The translations under genes and the position numbers were made by a program. This document shows positions 10,002 through 21,759 of a DNA stretch of 64,000 nucleotides, piece by piece. The notes beneath the pieces were generated by a model that made no database searches, had not been told where the DNA came from, and saw only the letters and a list, made by a program, of their open reading frames with translations. The DNA comes from Maea johnstoni (Eukaryota; Annelida; Polychaeta; Spionida; Magelonidae): positions 32,275,201-32,339,200 of the forward strand of contig OZ012698.1 in NCBI GenBank assembly GCA_963942565.1, in the 5' to 3' direction. Position 1 is the stretch's first letter. Each line of letters opens with the position of its first letter.

Positions 10002-11954
10002 TCGCATGTTTATATAGTTTTATACAAGGCAGTAACAGAGAACCTTTTTACAAAAAAACACACCTGTATACATTGAACACATGTTTTTATTGACCAAATA
10101 ATTACAAAGTATATTTTCATTACAACCAACTACTGTATTGTGAATGTTACACACTATTACATTTGGTACTAGTAGCAAGAAAAAGGTTCCTGAGAATAGT
10201 TATACAAATAGTATCATATTCTAAGGTGTGGGTGAAACTGTCCTGATCTATTAGAAACCTGACACTGATAGGAGCTATTCACTTCAGTATGTGGAATAGA
10301 CACATGGAGATTGTATATTTTATAGCAAATAGATATAAATGATACATGTTATGCCAAATAGACTTTTCCAGTCTATAAGCTACGCTATAAATACATTTAT
10401 ATATGCTTACCATTCAGTTTCATACTATTTGCCATGAATATTTAGTGAATATCAATGGCACTGATATTATGAATAAATGAATATGATCTGCTGGCAATAT
10501 TTACACAGACACACACAAAGTATTGCAAACAAAAGGGGGCATGACTATAAAGGGTGTTAATGTATGTAATTATTCGAGATTTATTTCACCAGCAAAGTAT
10601 GGATCATTCTCTTAACATGTGTGGTCACAATGATTCCTGAAATATTTCCACTGACGTCATTAAGAGAAGACCAACACATTACCAAAGTGGATGAGACTTA
10701 GTTCATCCAAACAGGGTATAGTATTCATATGCTGAGTTTTCATAGCAAAGGACAATTATGTAAAGTGCTTTTTATTCCTATTAGGACTGCGATGTGTTAT
10801 GATAACTGTAATCAGGAAATTAAAAGTAGTTTCCCTTTTATAATAGATACTTACCTGCGATCATTGGATGCTAACTGCATGGCTTGCTCCTGAACCCAAA
10901 GGGAGGCTGTCGTTTTTAAAGGGCTATCCTAACAGAAAGGCACTTTGAAACGTCCATAGGTTAGGGCTATTGAAATTAGTATGTTCTAATATCTAATTAC
11001 ACAAATTTCCACTTTTTTGCTTTATTTTGATTTAGGTGTGCAATATACACACAACTCTATAATATTTAAGGTTTAGAATCCTGCACATAAGCCGTGTAGC
11101 GTCATGTGCAGGGAACCCTTGTGCACTACAGCAAGCGTATGGCCCAACATCCTGGTAAAGATGGCGCTGTTTATCAGACAATTTATTCCAGTCAATCCAA
11201 GCTCATATAAGTGGTGTAAGTATGACTGTGTAGCCGAATTTCCATTCGAGATAATATCAGATAGTTAATCCTGACGTAGGCATATTTCATTAAATTCGTT
11301 GTTATGCATTTTATGTAATAATTCAAACTCGTCTAAACATTATGTGAACCTACATAAACCGGATTTATTCAGTTGATGTGGAAATTAGATTTCGCCTAAA
11401 GCCTGACAGAATTGCCTGGTCCCATTCTATATGGTTTATGCAGAGTTATCTGTATACATATTTGCACTGTGTTATATATATAACATTATTATATCAAATG
11501 CAATAAATTATGTCAATGAATATGTATGCGCTTATTGTTATAGTTTGCATCACTCTAGATCCATTGTATCTGCTAATAAATTGGTATAAACTTACAATGT
11601 GTTTTATTCAACTCATTCTTATCTTGCTAAGACCCTCCATTTGAATACTCGCAGATATTTGGGAACATTTTATCTATTTTGCCAATTCTAGGAAATATAT
11701 TTTGTACATGTCTCCCACATAGAAAAAGAAACTAACTTTGTAACCAAAATCAGCCTGTGTTATCCACCGAACTTCAGTGTCAAGCAGGCCATGCACCCAT
11801 AAACATTTTTATTGATTCATAAGTTTTTAAGTTAGAAATATGGTGATTGTATAGGTCAGACCATCAAGGAAAATATAGAAAAATTCACCTTTTGCAAAGA
11901 CCACACATCATTCTTTTGAATATAGAAAGTTTTTCATAGAAAATGAATATAAAT
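10002..11954. other. 3' UTR and intergenic DNA
   Basis: Unique AT-rich sequence after the gene 1 stop. Candidate AATAAA polyadenylation signals lie near 10,472 and 11,502. I see no gene on either strand. Confidence 0.5.
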
Positions 11955-12545
11955 CGCATCATGCATATAAAATACAGGAAAGTGTTATATATGATGCTAA
12001 ACTCATGAAGCTCAGACCCACATATTGCATTCCCAAATACAGGGATCTGTTAAAAATAGGATGAGAGCCATGCTGTAGGGCTCAGACTCGAATTATGCAT
12101 ATAAATTACATAAAGTATAATGTATGATGAGTGCCATGCTAAACTCATGCATGTAGCTCAGACCCACATAGTGAATTCACAAATACGGGAATCTATTAAA
12201 ATATGATGACAGCCATGCAAAAAAATCATAGGGCTCAGACTTGCATCATGCATATAAAATACAGTAAAGTATTATATGTGATTAGTGCCATGCTACAATC
12301 ACGCAGCTCAGATCCATATGTTGAATTCACAAAGACAGGAATCTATTAAAACAGGATGAGAGCAATGCTGAAGTAATGTGGCTCAGGCTTCCATCATGCA
12401 TACACATAATACAGGAAAGCATTACAATATGATGAGGGCCACGGCAATATCATGTAGCCCAGGCCCACATAGTGCATTCAAAGATTCAGGAATGTAAGAC
12501 AACACGATGAGAGCGATGTCAAAGTCATGTAGCTCAGGCTCACAT
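11955..12545. repeat. Degenerate repeat of about 150 bp, 4 copies
   Basis: The phrase GCTCAGACCCACATA recurs with changes near 12,010, 12,152, 12,305 and 12,456. A second phrase (GCTCAGACT, then ATGCATATAAA) recurs near 12,079, 12,232, 12,380 and 12,532. The copies have diverged considerably, so this is an old array. Confidence 0.85.
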
Positions 12546-13101
12546 TAGTCTACCGGCCAACCTATATTGTGAAATCACAATATAGTAAGGTCTAATGACT
12601 GAAAAATATTGTACACATCCCATGTGTGCAGAAACCACTAGATCCTAAGCTGCAGATGTTCTAAAATTTGTATAATTAACCTAATTAGCATATAGATTAG
12701 GTCAAATCAAGAAATAGTGCAAACTTCTCTAATACACCATTCAGATACTTACCAAAATGTGTCAAACTTTGCATTTCGGCATTTTATTTTCCAAAGATAA
12801 GGTGACCTCCAATGGCTTTAAAATATTCATATTAAAGCAATAGAGCTAAATTGAATATCAATTAGGTCCTGAGTACCAACAAGGCCAGTTTTAATATAGG
12901 ATCACTTGAAAACTGTCCTTGCTTTTCTAAAATTGTATAAGGCGATTAAGCCAAAATTAGGTGGCTAGGTTGCAAATATAGAGCAGAGGGGGATTTGGTG
13001 CTGGTCCAAAAGATATGGGTGCAGCCCAAGACCTTTAGACAGGCACCAACAAAGTGTCAATAAACAAAATTCCAAATTCTGCTGAACCATATATTTTATC
13101 A

Positions 13102-14186
13102 TCAATATACTTTACCAAACATCAGGTGAAGCTCCTTTTTGAACTTTTGTCCTGTCAAGCAATGCAAATAGAAATTCACTGAATGGTTTGCAAGTCGAAA
13201 AAGGCTTGTGATAATCCAAACACTGAATTTGGAACAAGGTGGTTTTTCTCGCAGGTCCAAATATGCGAAGTCATTATTCAACTTTCCAAGGATGTGCAGC
13301 ACACCAGTTGGTGCAGTGGAAAGGATGAAAACAAAGCTGACTGCAATCACTACTGGCAAAATCCGCATTGACTCATGTATGCGTCTTTCTACGATCGGGG
13401 CTGGTGAGTTATTGGCTTTCAAGCGATCAATATTCATAACAAGCTCCCTAATTAACAAAATAGTCATTAATGTTATTACAAACATAGGCATAAAAAATAC
13501 AGAGCAGAAATTAGAACTACGTAAACCGCTGGTGATCTTTCCATTGTACACCTGGGGACAAAGCGCCCATAAGTGTTTGCTACATCATCAGATATGAACA
13601 TCATATTGGGTAGAATGTAAATCAAATTGAAGGCAATCACAACAACTATGCAGATACGAGATGTTTTGCTTGAAAACCATGTTCTACTTTGAAGAGGAAA
13701 ATGCACAACTATGAATCGTTCACAGCATAAGATGGTTAATAGTTGAGACGAGATTGATCCTGATAGCACCAGAATGATGAAAGATGTACCACATACCATA
13801 ACCACATCGAGCATAATAGAGCTTCTGGAAACTGCTGCTGTCATCATAAGTGAATACAGCATGGATGAATGCACAAGGTCAGCAACAGAAATGGCAGCAA
13901 AATAATTGCAAATAGTATTACTCCTCATTGACTTCCGAAGCATAACGAAAAGCAGGAGGATGTTTCCAATGGCTCCCGCAAGGTATACAAAGGTGCCAAG
14001 TATGACTACTAACCAGTAGGCAGCGGGGCATTCCCTGAACAGTATCAATGATGGGTAGTGGACAATGAAAGATGTACTTGAATTCAGAACTACTGAACTG
14101 GGAAATGTGCCTGAATTGAGAAGTGTTGAATAGGGTGATGTACTTGAGCTCACAACTGTTGAATAGGGAAATGTACTTGAAGTCAT
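13102..14186 (-). pseudogene. Rhodopsin-family peptide GPCR with one frameshift
   Basis: An intronless class A receptor in two overlapping minus frames (14,186-13,476 and 13,551-13,102). TM1 has AIGNILLLF, TM2 SVADL, and TM3 ends CCERF in place of DRY. A cysteine (CTMERS) lies in loop 2. TM6 has STAPTG rather than CWxP, and TM7 has NHSVNFYLHCLTGQKF, a pattern seen in FMRFamide-type and related peptide receptors. The frames meet in TM5 at an A6 run (13,492-13,497), where a net loss of one base splits the gene. All else is intact and no other stop is seen, so an assembly or sequencing error, or a young null allele, is as likely as an old pseudogene. The N terminus is an 11-residue S/T-rich repeat. 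The ligand is unknown. Confidence 0.82.
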
Positions 14187-14235
14187 AACTGAAATTGGGT
14201 GATGTACTTGAATTAAGAACTATTGAATTGGTGAA
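14071..14235 (-). repeat. 33-bp repeats encoding the receptor N terminus
   Basis: Five units of 31-33 bp (landmark ATGTACTTGA on the plus strand near 14,072, 14,104, 14,137, 14,170 and 14,201). They encode the extracellular repeat of the form S-S-S-T-x-P-Y-S-T-x-x. One unit is 31 bp long and breaks the frame upstream of the start at 14,186, which supports that ATG. Confidence 0.85.
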
Positions 14236-14325
14236 TGTGTGAGTATCATATTAGAAAGCATTTCATTGACTCATGTTGTCGATTAAAATTGGCAGGTTAT
14301 CAGTGCAAGTGTAAGATAAGCCCCT

Positions 14326-15135
14326 TTATCCAATTGGTCTAAGACATTTCCATGAACTGGTAACAGTTTCTTTATACCTCTGAAAGCTTGTGCCTATAGC
14401 CAAGTGGTCTATGGCATTGCAATGTATTGATTGCTGTCTCTCATCACTGAGGGCCTGCCCCTTCAGCAAATTGGTTAAAGGTATTGTCACACACCATTTG
14501 CTGTTACTCAGCTCCCTTTGAGAGTCTGCACCTATATCCAAGTGTCGTGTGGCTTCAACACACACCCATCACTGTCTCTCACCACTGAGGGCCTGATCTT
14601 ATAACTGACTGGTCAGAGGCATTGTCATGCAGTGGTTGCTATCTCTCACCACTGAGGGCCAGTCCAATTTACCAATTGGTGTTCGGCGTTAACATGCACC
14701 AACCACTGTCTCTCCCTCTCAGGGCCTGTATCTATAGCCAAATGTTCTTTGGAGTTGCCACGAACCGATCACTGTCTCTCAACTCTCAGGGCCTGTCCCT
14801 ATATCCAAGCGATGTTTGGCGTTGCCACACACCAATCACTGTCTCTCTCCTCTCCGGGCCTGTCCCTATAGCCAAGTGGTCTGAGGCTATTTGACAAATT
14901 GATCACTCTCTTGCATCTCTCAGGGCCTGTCCCTATATCAAAGCGATGTTTGGTGTTGCCACACACCGATCACTGTCTATCACCTCCCTAGGCCTGCCCC
15001 TATAGCCAAGTGGTCTGAGGCCTTTCCACACATTGATCACTCTCTTGCATCTCTCAGGGCCTGTTCCTCTAGCCACAGTCTGAGGCAGTTTCAATAGACT
15101 GATTGCTGTCTCTCACCACCCTGCCGTCTCTAATC
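14326..15135 (+). repeat. 67-bp array related to a tRNA-derived SINE head
   Basis: About 12 units of roughly 67 bp follow the pattern TATAGCCAAGTGGTCTGAGG, a variable middle, CACTGTCTCTCACC, CAGGGCCTGT. The first part resembles a tRNA Ser/Leu-type A box (AGCCAAGTGGTCTGAGGC), and the CTGTCTCTCACCACTG piece is shared with the SINE at 15,864-15,965 (minus strand). No B box is present in the units. The array seems to be a tandem expansion of the A-box half of a SINE. Confidence 0.75.
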
Positions 15136-15420
15136 CAGCTTGAATAAGAAATTTGCCACTGCACTCAAGCTTTGGTTTTCTTTGGGTGCTCCTCTTTCCT
15201 CCACAGCTCTCTACTGGATGGGAAGGACTAAGCCTGTATATGGCAGAGAAGTTCGAATATTTCCAAAAATCCTGTCTCTCAACTTGATACTTAGGCCATC
15301 TTGTGTGGTAGATATATATGGCAGAAAACTTGAAATATTTCCAAAGTTCCTATGTCTCTCAACTTGCTGTGCATGCCATCATGTGTGCTTTAACATCAAA
15401 CAGGAGGTTCATGAATAAAA
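15136..15420 (+). repeat. SINE-tail-like segment with an 80-bp duplication
   Basis: GGTTTTCTTTGGGTGCTCCT near 15,174 resembles a segment at 22,026 (GGTTTTCGTTGGGTGCTTTG) and a weaker one at 21,400. It is followed by two copies, about 80 bp apart, of a TATGGCAGA...ATATTTCCAAA...GTCTCTCAACTT phrase (15,239 and 15,319). It is likely SINE-derived; no gene is seen. Confidence 0.5.
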
Positions 15421-15730
15421 CCATATTAAACTCTCATCTGCCAATCGGCTGCACTTTTTGCTAGAAAGCGAGTCAACTACTGCTAACCACTCTGTGTGTC
15501 ATGCCTACTTTAAGGATGTTTGTGTGACCTCATATAACACTCTTTAAAGAAAATAACACCAACCTATTGATATCATGTTTATAATTACCTAGCTTCATGC
15601 AGTCTGTATAACCTAGCTGGACTCACGGATATCTATTTCACGTATCATTATCAGTTTCAGTATCCCACATAGAAATCTGTCCTCTGTTTCCGGCATCTTG
15701 TCTTTCGATCTCTCACTCTTGGTGAGCATC

Positions 15731-15990
15731 AAGTACTAAAATTTCATTTTTGTTATTTGTGGTCACAAATGAATTGGATTTGGATTTGGAATTTCGTTTT
15801 TTCGTCACATTCATGCCAATTGTGGCTAATTCGTGACTAGCCAGCGATAACCACCGCCTAACTCCAAGTCATTGGCAACTTTCCCAGATGCCCAGGCCGG
15901 GATCCGAACCCAGGCAGTGGTGAGAGACAGCGTACAGTCATTGGCGGTGCCTTAGACCACACGGCCGTCAGAGCAGGCCCTGCTGAATGC
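15731..15990 (-). mobile_element. tRNA-derived SINE
   Basis: Reading the minus strand from about 15,966, a tRNA-like head is seen: A-box-like GGCCGTGTGGTCTAAGGC, then CTGTCTCTCACCACTG, then a B box GGTTCGGATCCC near 15,895. It is followed by an unrelated body and an A/C-rich tail (CCAAATCCAAATCC). The head lacks good acceptor-stem pairing, so it is a SINE and not a tRNA gene. Confidence 0.72.
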
Positions 15991-16399
15991 TTAAGGGTTA
16001 TACTGTAATAAGACTCCCTGCTCTTTACTTGAACACACTTTAAAATCAACATAACGCCTTAAGTATATCATAGTGGAACCTGTATGCTAAGGCACCTTTA
16101 AAAGTATACAGATTACCGTCTTGGTTTCCTTTTCCAGAATCTTGGTTCTGTTTCTGACATCTTGTCTCTCACTCTCTCATTCTTGGATGGCTCTCTTTCT
16201 CGCCCCCTTGGTACTCCTCTCACCCATTTGGTTCTCCCTCACACATCTTGGAATGAATGAGCAATGCGCATGTCATACTTTTGATTATGAATTCAACTAC
16301 TTAAGCATACACATTACGTTTTTGTATCTGAATAAAATAGTATACATTATTTTGGAAGGTGTTCAAATAGTCATAGAAATAATTCTGTGATTTTACAAT

Positions 16400-16930
16400 T
16401 CTTTCAGAAATGATTTTTAAATGCGTTATAAACTTGTCAAGATTTCCACCTATCTCCAGGCATAAATCGGTTCAAGGTAGCCAATATTACAGGTCAAAGC
16501 AAAACCTTTCAAGATTTCCAGCTATTTCAAGCTATAATTGGGTTAAGGTGATAATTTAGTACACCTAGATTATCACCACTAGGTGGTGTCCTTGGCTGGC
16601 CCCTAAGAATGGATATCAAAACAAAAGATTACACATGCGTAGTGATCCCTCGCCACTAATCTTGACCTAGCAACTTTCTATTGTGGTACGGTCAAGAGAA
16701 CAAAAGGCGGGGCCCTTTGGAACTTCCTTGTTAAATTGCTCCCATACGACATGGCTGTCTGTTAAACCATGTATATTCATTCCAGCTAGACCATTTTGAC
16801 CAAAAATTTCATCTCATCTTTTGGGTTAAATGGGTTAACGGTATCGATATTATAGGTTAAGGCTAAACTTTTCAAGACTTCCAGCTATTTCTAGTCGTAA
16901 ATGCGTTAGCGGGTCCAATATTATAGGTCA
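16400..16930. repeat. Degenerate tandem repeats
   Basis: Phrases such as TCAAGATTTCCAGCTATTTC and GGTTAAGG recur several times with a spacing of about 80-110 bp, with insertions between them. This is an old diverged array; no gene is seen. Confidence 0.6.
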
Positions 16931-17070
16931 AAGCAAAAATTACTACTTGTAGGCGTGAATGGGATATTGATATCCAACGACGGGTGTATGACATCAATAT
17001 TATTACCCCAGCAATAGGAATTAAAGAGCCCTACAATGCTATTTGTAGCGTGTATAGTCCTGCACTGCAA

Positions 17071-17078
<8 letters not shown>

Positions 17079-17130
<52 letters not shown>

Positions 17131-17140
17131 TGTATGTATG

Positions 17141-17208
<68 letters not shown>
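17079..17208. repeat. Compound (TA)n/(TATG)n microsatellite
   Basis: A TA run, then about 11 TATG units, then a longer TA run. Confidence 0.97.
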
Positions 17209-17211
<3 letters not shown>

Positions 17212-17600
17212 GAGAATGGTAGGACACTGTATATTGTGCAGGAGTTTAGGGAACAACAACATGCTACGAAAACTTTGTCAAGAGTTTATGATATAAAGTT
17301 TATAAGTTTATAGATCATTTTTGGGCATACATGTGCAATATATAAAGGTTGGCATGGTATTATATATAAAACAATCTAATATCCAATGTGATAGTTTCTG
17401 TCAATGAACAAGTATGTGCTTGAAGACAATATTATTTTTATTGTAACAGTTTTCATCACTCTAGATTCATTTTATCTGCTACTAGATACATTTTCTGTAT
17501 ATATGATACATTGTGTTTTATTGTACCCATTTTCATCTCCCGAAAACTCCATCTGACTCTTTTAATGCTAACCAAGGAATACTTCATATTTCAGAGCATA

Positions 17601-17806
17601 TTAACCCTTATGCTGCTGGTGGCTATTTTTTCCAATACAAAATAATCCCCAAAAAGTTGAATAGTGACTGGCATATAGATACTCATCTAGGTACTCATCA
17701 GCAAGAGCTTTTCAATGAATACCAACATGTCAGGGTTTTGATAGTTTTCGAAAATATTTGCGCCTTGCGCTTTTGACAAAAGTAGCCTCAGCATTGGAAG
17801 GGTTAG
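17601..17806 (+). mobile_element. TTAA-type MITE (CCCTT..GCTG family), copy 1
   Basis: About 205 bp beginning TTAACCCTTATGCTGCTGGT and ending CAGCATTGGAAGGGTTA. The ends are imperfect inverted repeats next to TTAA. Related copies lie at 36,236, 55,384 (inverted) and 56,757. The size and TTAA flanks suggest a piggyBac-mobilised non-autonomous element. Confidence 0.78.
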
Positions 17807-17975
17807 GAGGATAGTTTTTTGTTGGGAAAGTTGTGATCAACATTTTTTTTTACTCAAATGGTTTACAAAAAACCTAGGAGGATATTTCCATAATAGTGAA
17901 GTCTCTTTAACCAAATCATGCTTGAAGCAATAAAATGGAATTTTTATTTAGGAGAACCATGTCTCGTCATATATA

Positions 17976-18150
<175 letters not shown>

Positions 18151-18769
18151 AACAGAATGGATATTTAGAAACCTACACCTCTCCTGATTTTAATTTCAAA
18201 AGGCATGCTGCTTTAAAAGATACTTTCAAAAGTATCTTAGATGCAGATAAAAAGTTATAACGATAAAAATGTTTCTGAAATAATGAATAAGGCTTACTTC
18301 CATTTGAATCAATGATTTTCTGAATTGTAAAGCTGCAAATGGTACTGTATTTTGATGCATATTAATCTATGCATTCAAAAACATCACATAAGTTAAGAGA
18401 CAAACCTTAACCCATTAATGCTCAAAGCACCAAAAAAGCAGCCTGTGTGTTCCTTTATCTCACAAGATATACACTTTTCATTCTCGGATACTCAGAGATG
18501 TGTACCTATATAGTTACTGCTTCCTGAAAGCAATTGCTTGGTAAAGGATACAAATACATAAAAAAATGTACAAAACCACCTATTTACACACAGATATCAT
18601 AAAATGGTAAAACCACTTTTTAAGAGTTTGGTAGAAAAAGACTATAGCTAACAGCATCAGAAATAGCTGTCAATTGTTTTTTGCATCAGTGAAAGGCAAT
18701 TTTACAATTCCCCAGATAAAAATGGTAGGCTAAGTAGAAATGTACCACAGAAAAAATAAACTTAGATCC

Positions 18770-19198
18770 ATTAAATAACTCTGTGTCATGTATAACAAAA
18801 CACCTATGTTCATCAATTTTGGCAAACTAAGCTTAGTTTCCATCCTACTGTTGATTCATTTATAACTCTTTGTCATTAATAGCAAAAATACCTGTTCATC
18901 AAATTTTGGCAAACTACACTTATTTTCCATTCTACTGTTGCTCATTTATAACACTATGTCATTTATAACAAAATACCTCTGTTCATCAAATATTGGTAAA
19001 CTAAACTTATTTTCTATTCTATTGTCCCTCAATTATATCGCTATGTCATTTATAACAAAATACTTCTGTTCATCAAATTTTGACAATAAACTTATTTTCC
19101 ATTTTATAGTGCTTATTTATAACTCTCTGTCATTTATAACAAAATAACTGTTCATCAAGTTTTTGACAAACTGAACTTATTTTCCATCCTACTCTCGC
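18770..19198. repeat. Degenerate minisatellite of about 88 bp, 5 copies
   Basis: The phrase TGTCATTTATAACAAAATAC plus GTTCATCAAATTTTGGCAAAC recurs about five times. The array ends right at the stop codon of the mTERF gene (19,199), so it would form the start of that gene's 3' UTR. Confidence 0.88.
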
Positions 19199-19819
19199 TC
19201 ATTCTGACTCTTCTTTGTAGCTGTCCACAAGTTTTCTGAATGAGTCCTCGCTCCTCACTACCCAGGCCAGGGGCAACGGTTTATTCAAGCCCAGACTTAA
19301 GAGTTCATCCACCCGCAGCTTCAGGCTGGTGAAACTTTTGTCCAGTGACCACACGTTGATTTTGATATCCTGCAGCGAAGCACCTGATTCGCGTAGAAAA
19401 TTGATTTTTTTGTCGAAATTAACAACGTCCTTTATCTGTGGCACACGGATTCCGATGACTCGAGCCTCCTGCTCGTTGCAGTTGAGTTTATCACAGATGT
19501 AACCTTTCACCGTGGTGTGACCTTTCATGACCTTGGCGTACTCCGCGACAAGATCCCTGACGAGTTCTGGTTCCTTGCTTTTGGCCAGGTGGAGCATCTG
19601 TACGGTGATCGTAGATAACTCCCCTACTTCGAGGATCTTCACACGCTCGCTGATCTCTTCCTCTGGGAGGTCCAGGATCTGAGGGTATTCCATTATCTGC
19701 TCTACGCTGCAGCCGATACCAACCAGATGCTCCAGTCGCGTCTTTAACGTCGACGAATCGATGGTGTGCCCACCCTTGCCTCCTCTGGCACGCAGACTGA
19801 TCCGTTTTTCAACCATAAA
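19199..19819 (-). CDS. mTERF-family mitochondrial protein, exon 2 (C-terminal)
   Basis: The second of two coding exons, read right to left, from acceptor TTCTATTTCAG|TTT at 19,820/19,819 to a TGA at 19,199-19,201 (206 codons). Helical repeats of mTERF type are seen: TLKTRLEHLVGIGCSVEQIM, then PQILDLPEEEISERVKIL, and near the end SLKLRVDELLSLGL. mTERF proteins bind mitochondrial nucleic acid through about 30-residue helical repeats and act in transcription termination or ribosome assembly. The join to exon 1 is in phase 0. The total of 289 residues is shorter than most family members (about 350-400). I cannot assign the subfamily (1/2, 3 or 4). Confidence 0.8.
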   Translation of the reverse strand, partial: FMVEKRISLRARGGKGGHTIDSSTLKTRLEHLVGIGCSVEQIMEYPQILDLPEEEISERVKILEVGELSTITVQMLHLAKSKEPELVRDLVAEYAKVMKGHTTVKGYICDKLNCNEQEARVIGIRVPQIKDVVNFDKKINFLRESGASLQDIKINVWSLDKSFTSLKLRVDELLSLGLNKPLPLAWVVRSEDSFRKLVDSYKEESE

Positions 19820-21047
19820 CTGAAATAGAAAAATAATTTTTAAAAATATCACAATGAAAGGATGGGTTTGGTAGGATTTAAGTCACGTTCAACAACTCAT
19901 GTCATATCACAACGGGACAGAAGCATGGAATCAGGAATAATTTCCCTTCTCTTCATGAATAGTCAAGAAGGGTCTTTCAGTTAAAAAGGCATTGCAAAAA
20001 GCCCTTCACAATGCCATACAGTTGTGTAGCAACCAGGCAAACTGCTAATGAAGATCAAACAGGGACTCAAAAAAACATCCACACCTTAAAAAGACAGGCT
20101 TCTTAATTACTAGAGCCTTGACAATGGTAAAAAATCAAAAAACAAATATAATCATAATTGAATAAACGGAACTGCTAAATCTAATGTATTATCTTAGTAT
20201 AAATAAAATACATGCCATGCACACTTTTTGTAAATTTTGCTAATGGCTATCAAAACAATTAAATTTTTCTGTAAAAAATTCCTTCGACAAATTTCAGTGA
20301 ATAAGGCAGATTACTCACTACTATTAGCAAATGATTTAATTGCCCTGGCAAATGTAAGTTAGTCCTTGTTCACCTTTTTAATAAATACTTCATTTTAGCC
20401 TGAAATGACACCTCTAGAATGTATGAAGTTCTGCATTTTCGCAAAATGTATAACATGCATAATGTATATATATGCAAAGCTGAACATTTTCTGAAAGATA
20501 TATGAATTGATACAGCATCTTAAACCTATACAGAGAAATCAACCAAAAAGCGTGTTGAATAACCATTCAGGTGACTAAAAGCAGATTGGATTTCATGACC
20601 ATCCATTGACACAAACAAACTGGTGGTTGAAGATTTTCGGTTTCTAATATTCTAGTATTTTTCTAATGTGGTGCCAGTTCTGGATAAATGTGACATTCAC
20701 CACATTCCACCATCTGACAAATTAGGTACCTACATCCCCTGAACTGTCTTTATATTACAGTGATGTGAAATTAGTCATCGATTCAGGTAAAGAAAGATGG
20801 AAGTGTTTGGATTAGGTACTGGGCAACTTCAGCACTGTGGACCACAAAGACCGGGAGCGTCACTGAAACCATCACTTACAAGTATTTTGAAGAATATTCA
20901 CTCACCAAATACAGTCGATAGAGATTTCATAAATCAACTGTTTTGAAATGAAGCAAAGATTTTTTAAACTTCAGTAGATCATTAAAGCATCACTGCCTAA
21001 AACTTGCCATATAATCGTTTAGAAAATCATGATCACTAATTTGCATG

Positions 21048-21365
21048 TTAACCCTGCTCTTGCTAACACCGGATATATCCGGTGCTACATATCTTGCCTG
21101 TATGACCAACACCGGATATATCTGGTCTTTGGGTACCCTTGCACTTAGCAAAATAAAAACTACATAGGATGTTTAAGGGGTATTGAATTATACTAGATAT
21201 CAAGATTTTACCTTCTACTATGTTTCTATTTCAGTTTGTGAAGCACATTATTGAAAAAGTAATAGAAATCTATGAAAATCTTCTGATTTGGTGGGTAGAC
21301 CCTTGATATCCCTGGTCCCAGGGGATAGGTTCTCCCATATGGGGGTCTAGCATGACAAGGGTCAA
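21048..21365 (+). mobile_element. TTAA-type MITE with 16-bp palindromes
   Basis: It begins TTAACCCTGCTCTTGCTA and ends TAGCATGACAAGGGTCAA, an imperfect inverted pair at TTAA/TCAA. Inside are a perfect palindrome ACCGGATATATCCGGT (21,068-21,083) and a near copy about 40 bases later. It lies in the intron of the mTERF gene. Confidence 0.7.
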
Positions 21366-21510
21366 GAAACTTGCCAGTGGCTTAGGGTTTATTTTTTGTA
21401 ATGGTTTTTTCAGTTCCCTCCACCAGTAACAACTGGCAGATTATGATTCAGCTGCAATTTAGCATAAAAAGTGATGACAAGAGAAATTCTGAATCCAAAT
21501 TTTCACTTAC

Positions 21511-21759
21511 CAAGAAAAAGTGGTCTACTTTTGCTTGATCACTGCTGCTTTCTGGTAATTGAGCATAAAGTTTTGGGAGATTCCGCAGTAAAAAGCTACT
21601 TCCTTTCTTGATGTATCTCAGCTTTGGCACAAGGTAGGGATTGGAGCCGTCAGGATAGATGCCCTTGACTGCTTGCATAAAACGTAGTGGAAGAAAGGCA
21701 GCCTGGACATCTAACATTCCTACCAGAAGTCGCGCTCCATTCTTTGATAAATGCATCAT
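21511..21759 (-). CDS. mTERF-family protein, exon 1 (N-terminal)
   Basis: 83 codons starting MMHLSKNGARLLVGML, a basic, amphipathic start that would suit a mitochondrial targeting peptide, and ending KVDHFFL before donor TTG|GTAAGT at 21,511/21,510. An acceptor CTTCTTTCAG ends at 21,761, one base before the first ATG, so an upstream 5' UTR exon is expected, probably near 23.3-23.6 kb. The first of two adjacent ATGs is chosen. The segment LVPKLRYIKKGSSFLLRNLP is leucine-rich and helical. Phase 0 joins it to exon 2. Confidence 0.75.

Noticed and set aside
13476-13551. An intron between the two halves of the receptor
   Set aside because: The frames overlap with no missing TM5 sequence and no room for an intron; a one-base indel explains it fully.
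15864-15965. A tRNA gene on the minus strand
   Set aside because: A- and B-box-like sequences exist, but the acceptor and anticodon stems do not pair well and a SINE body follows.
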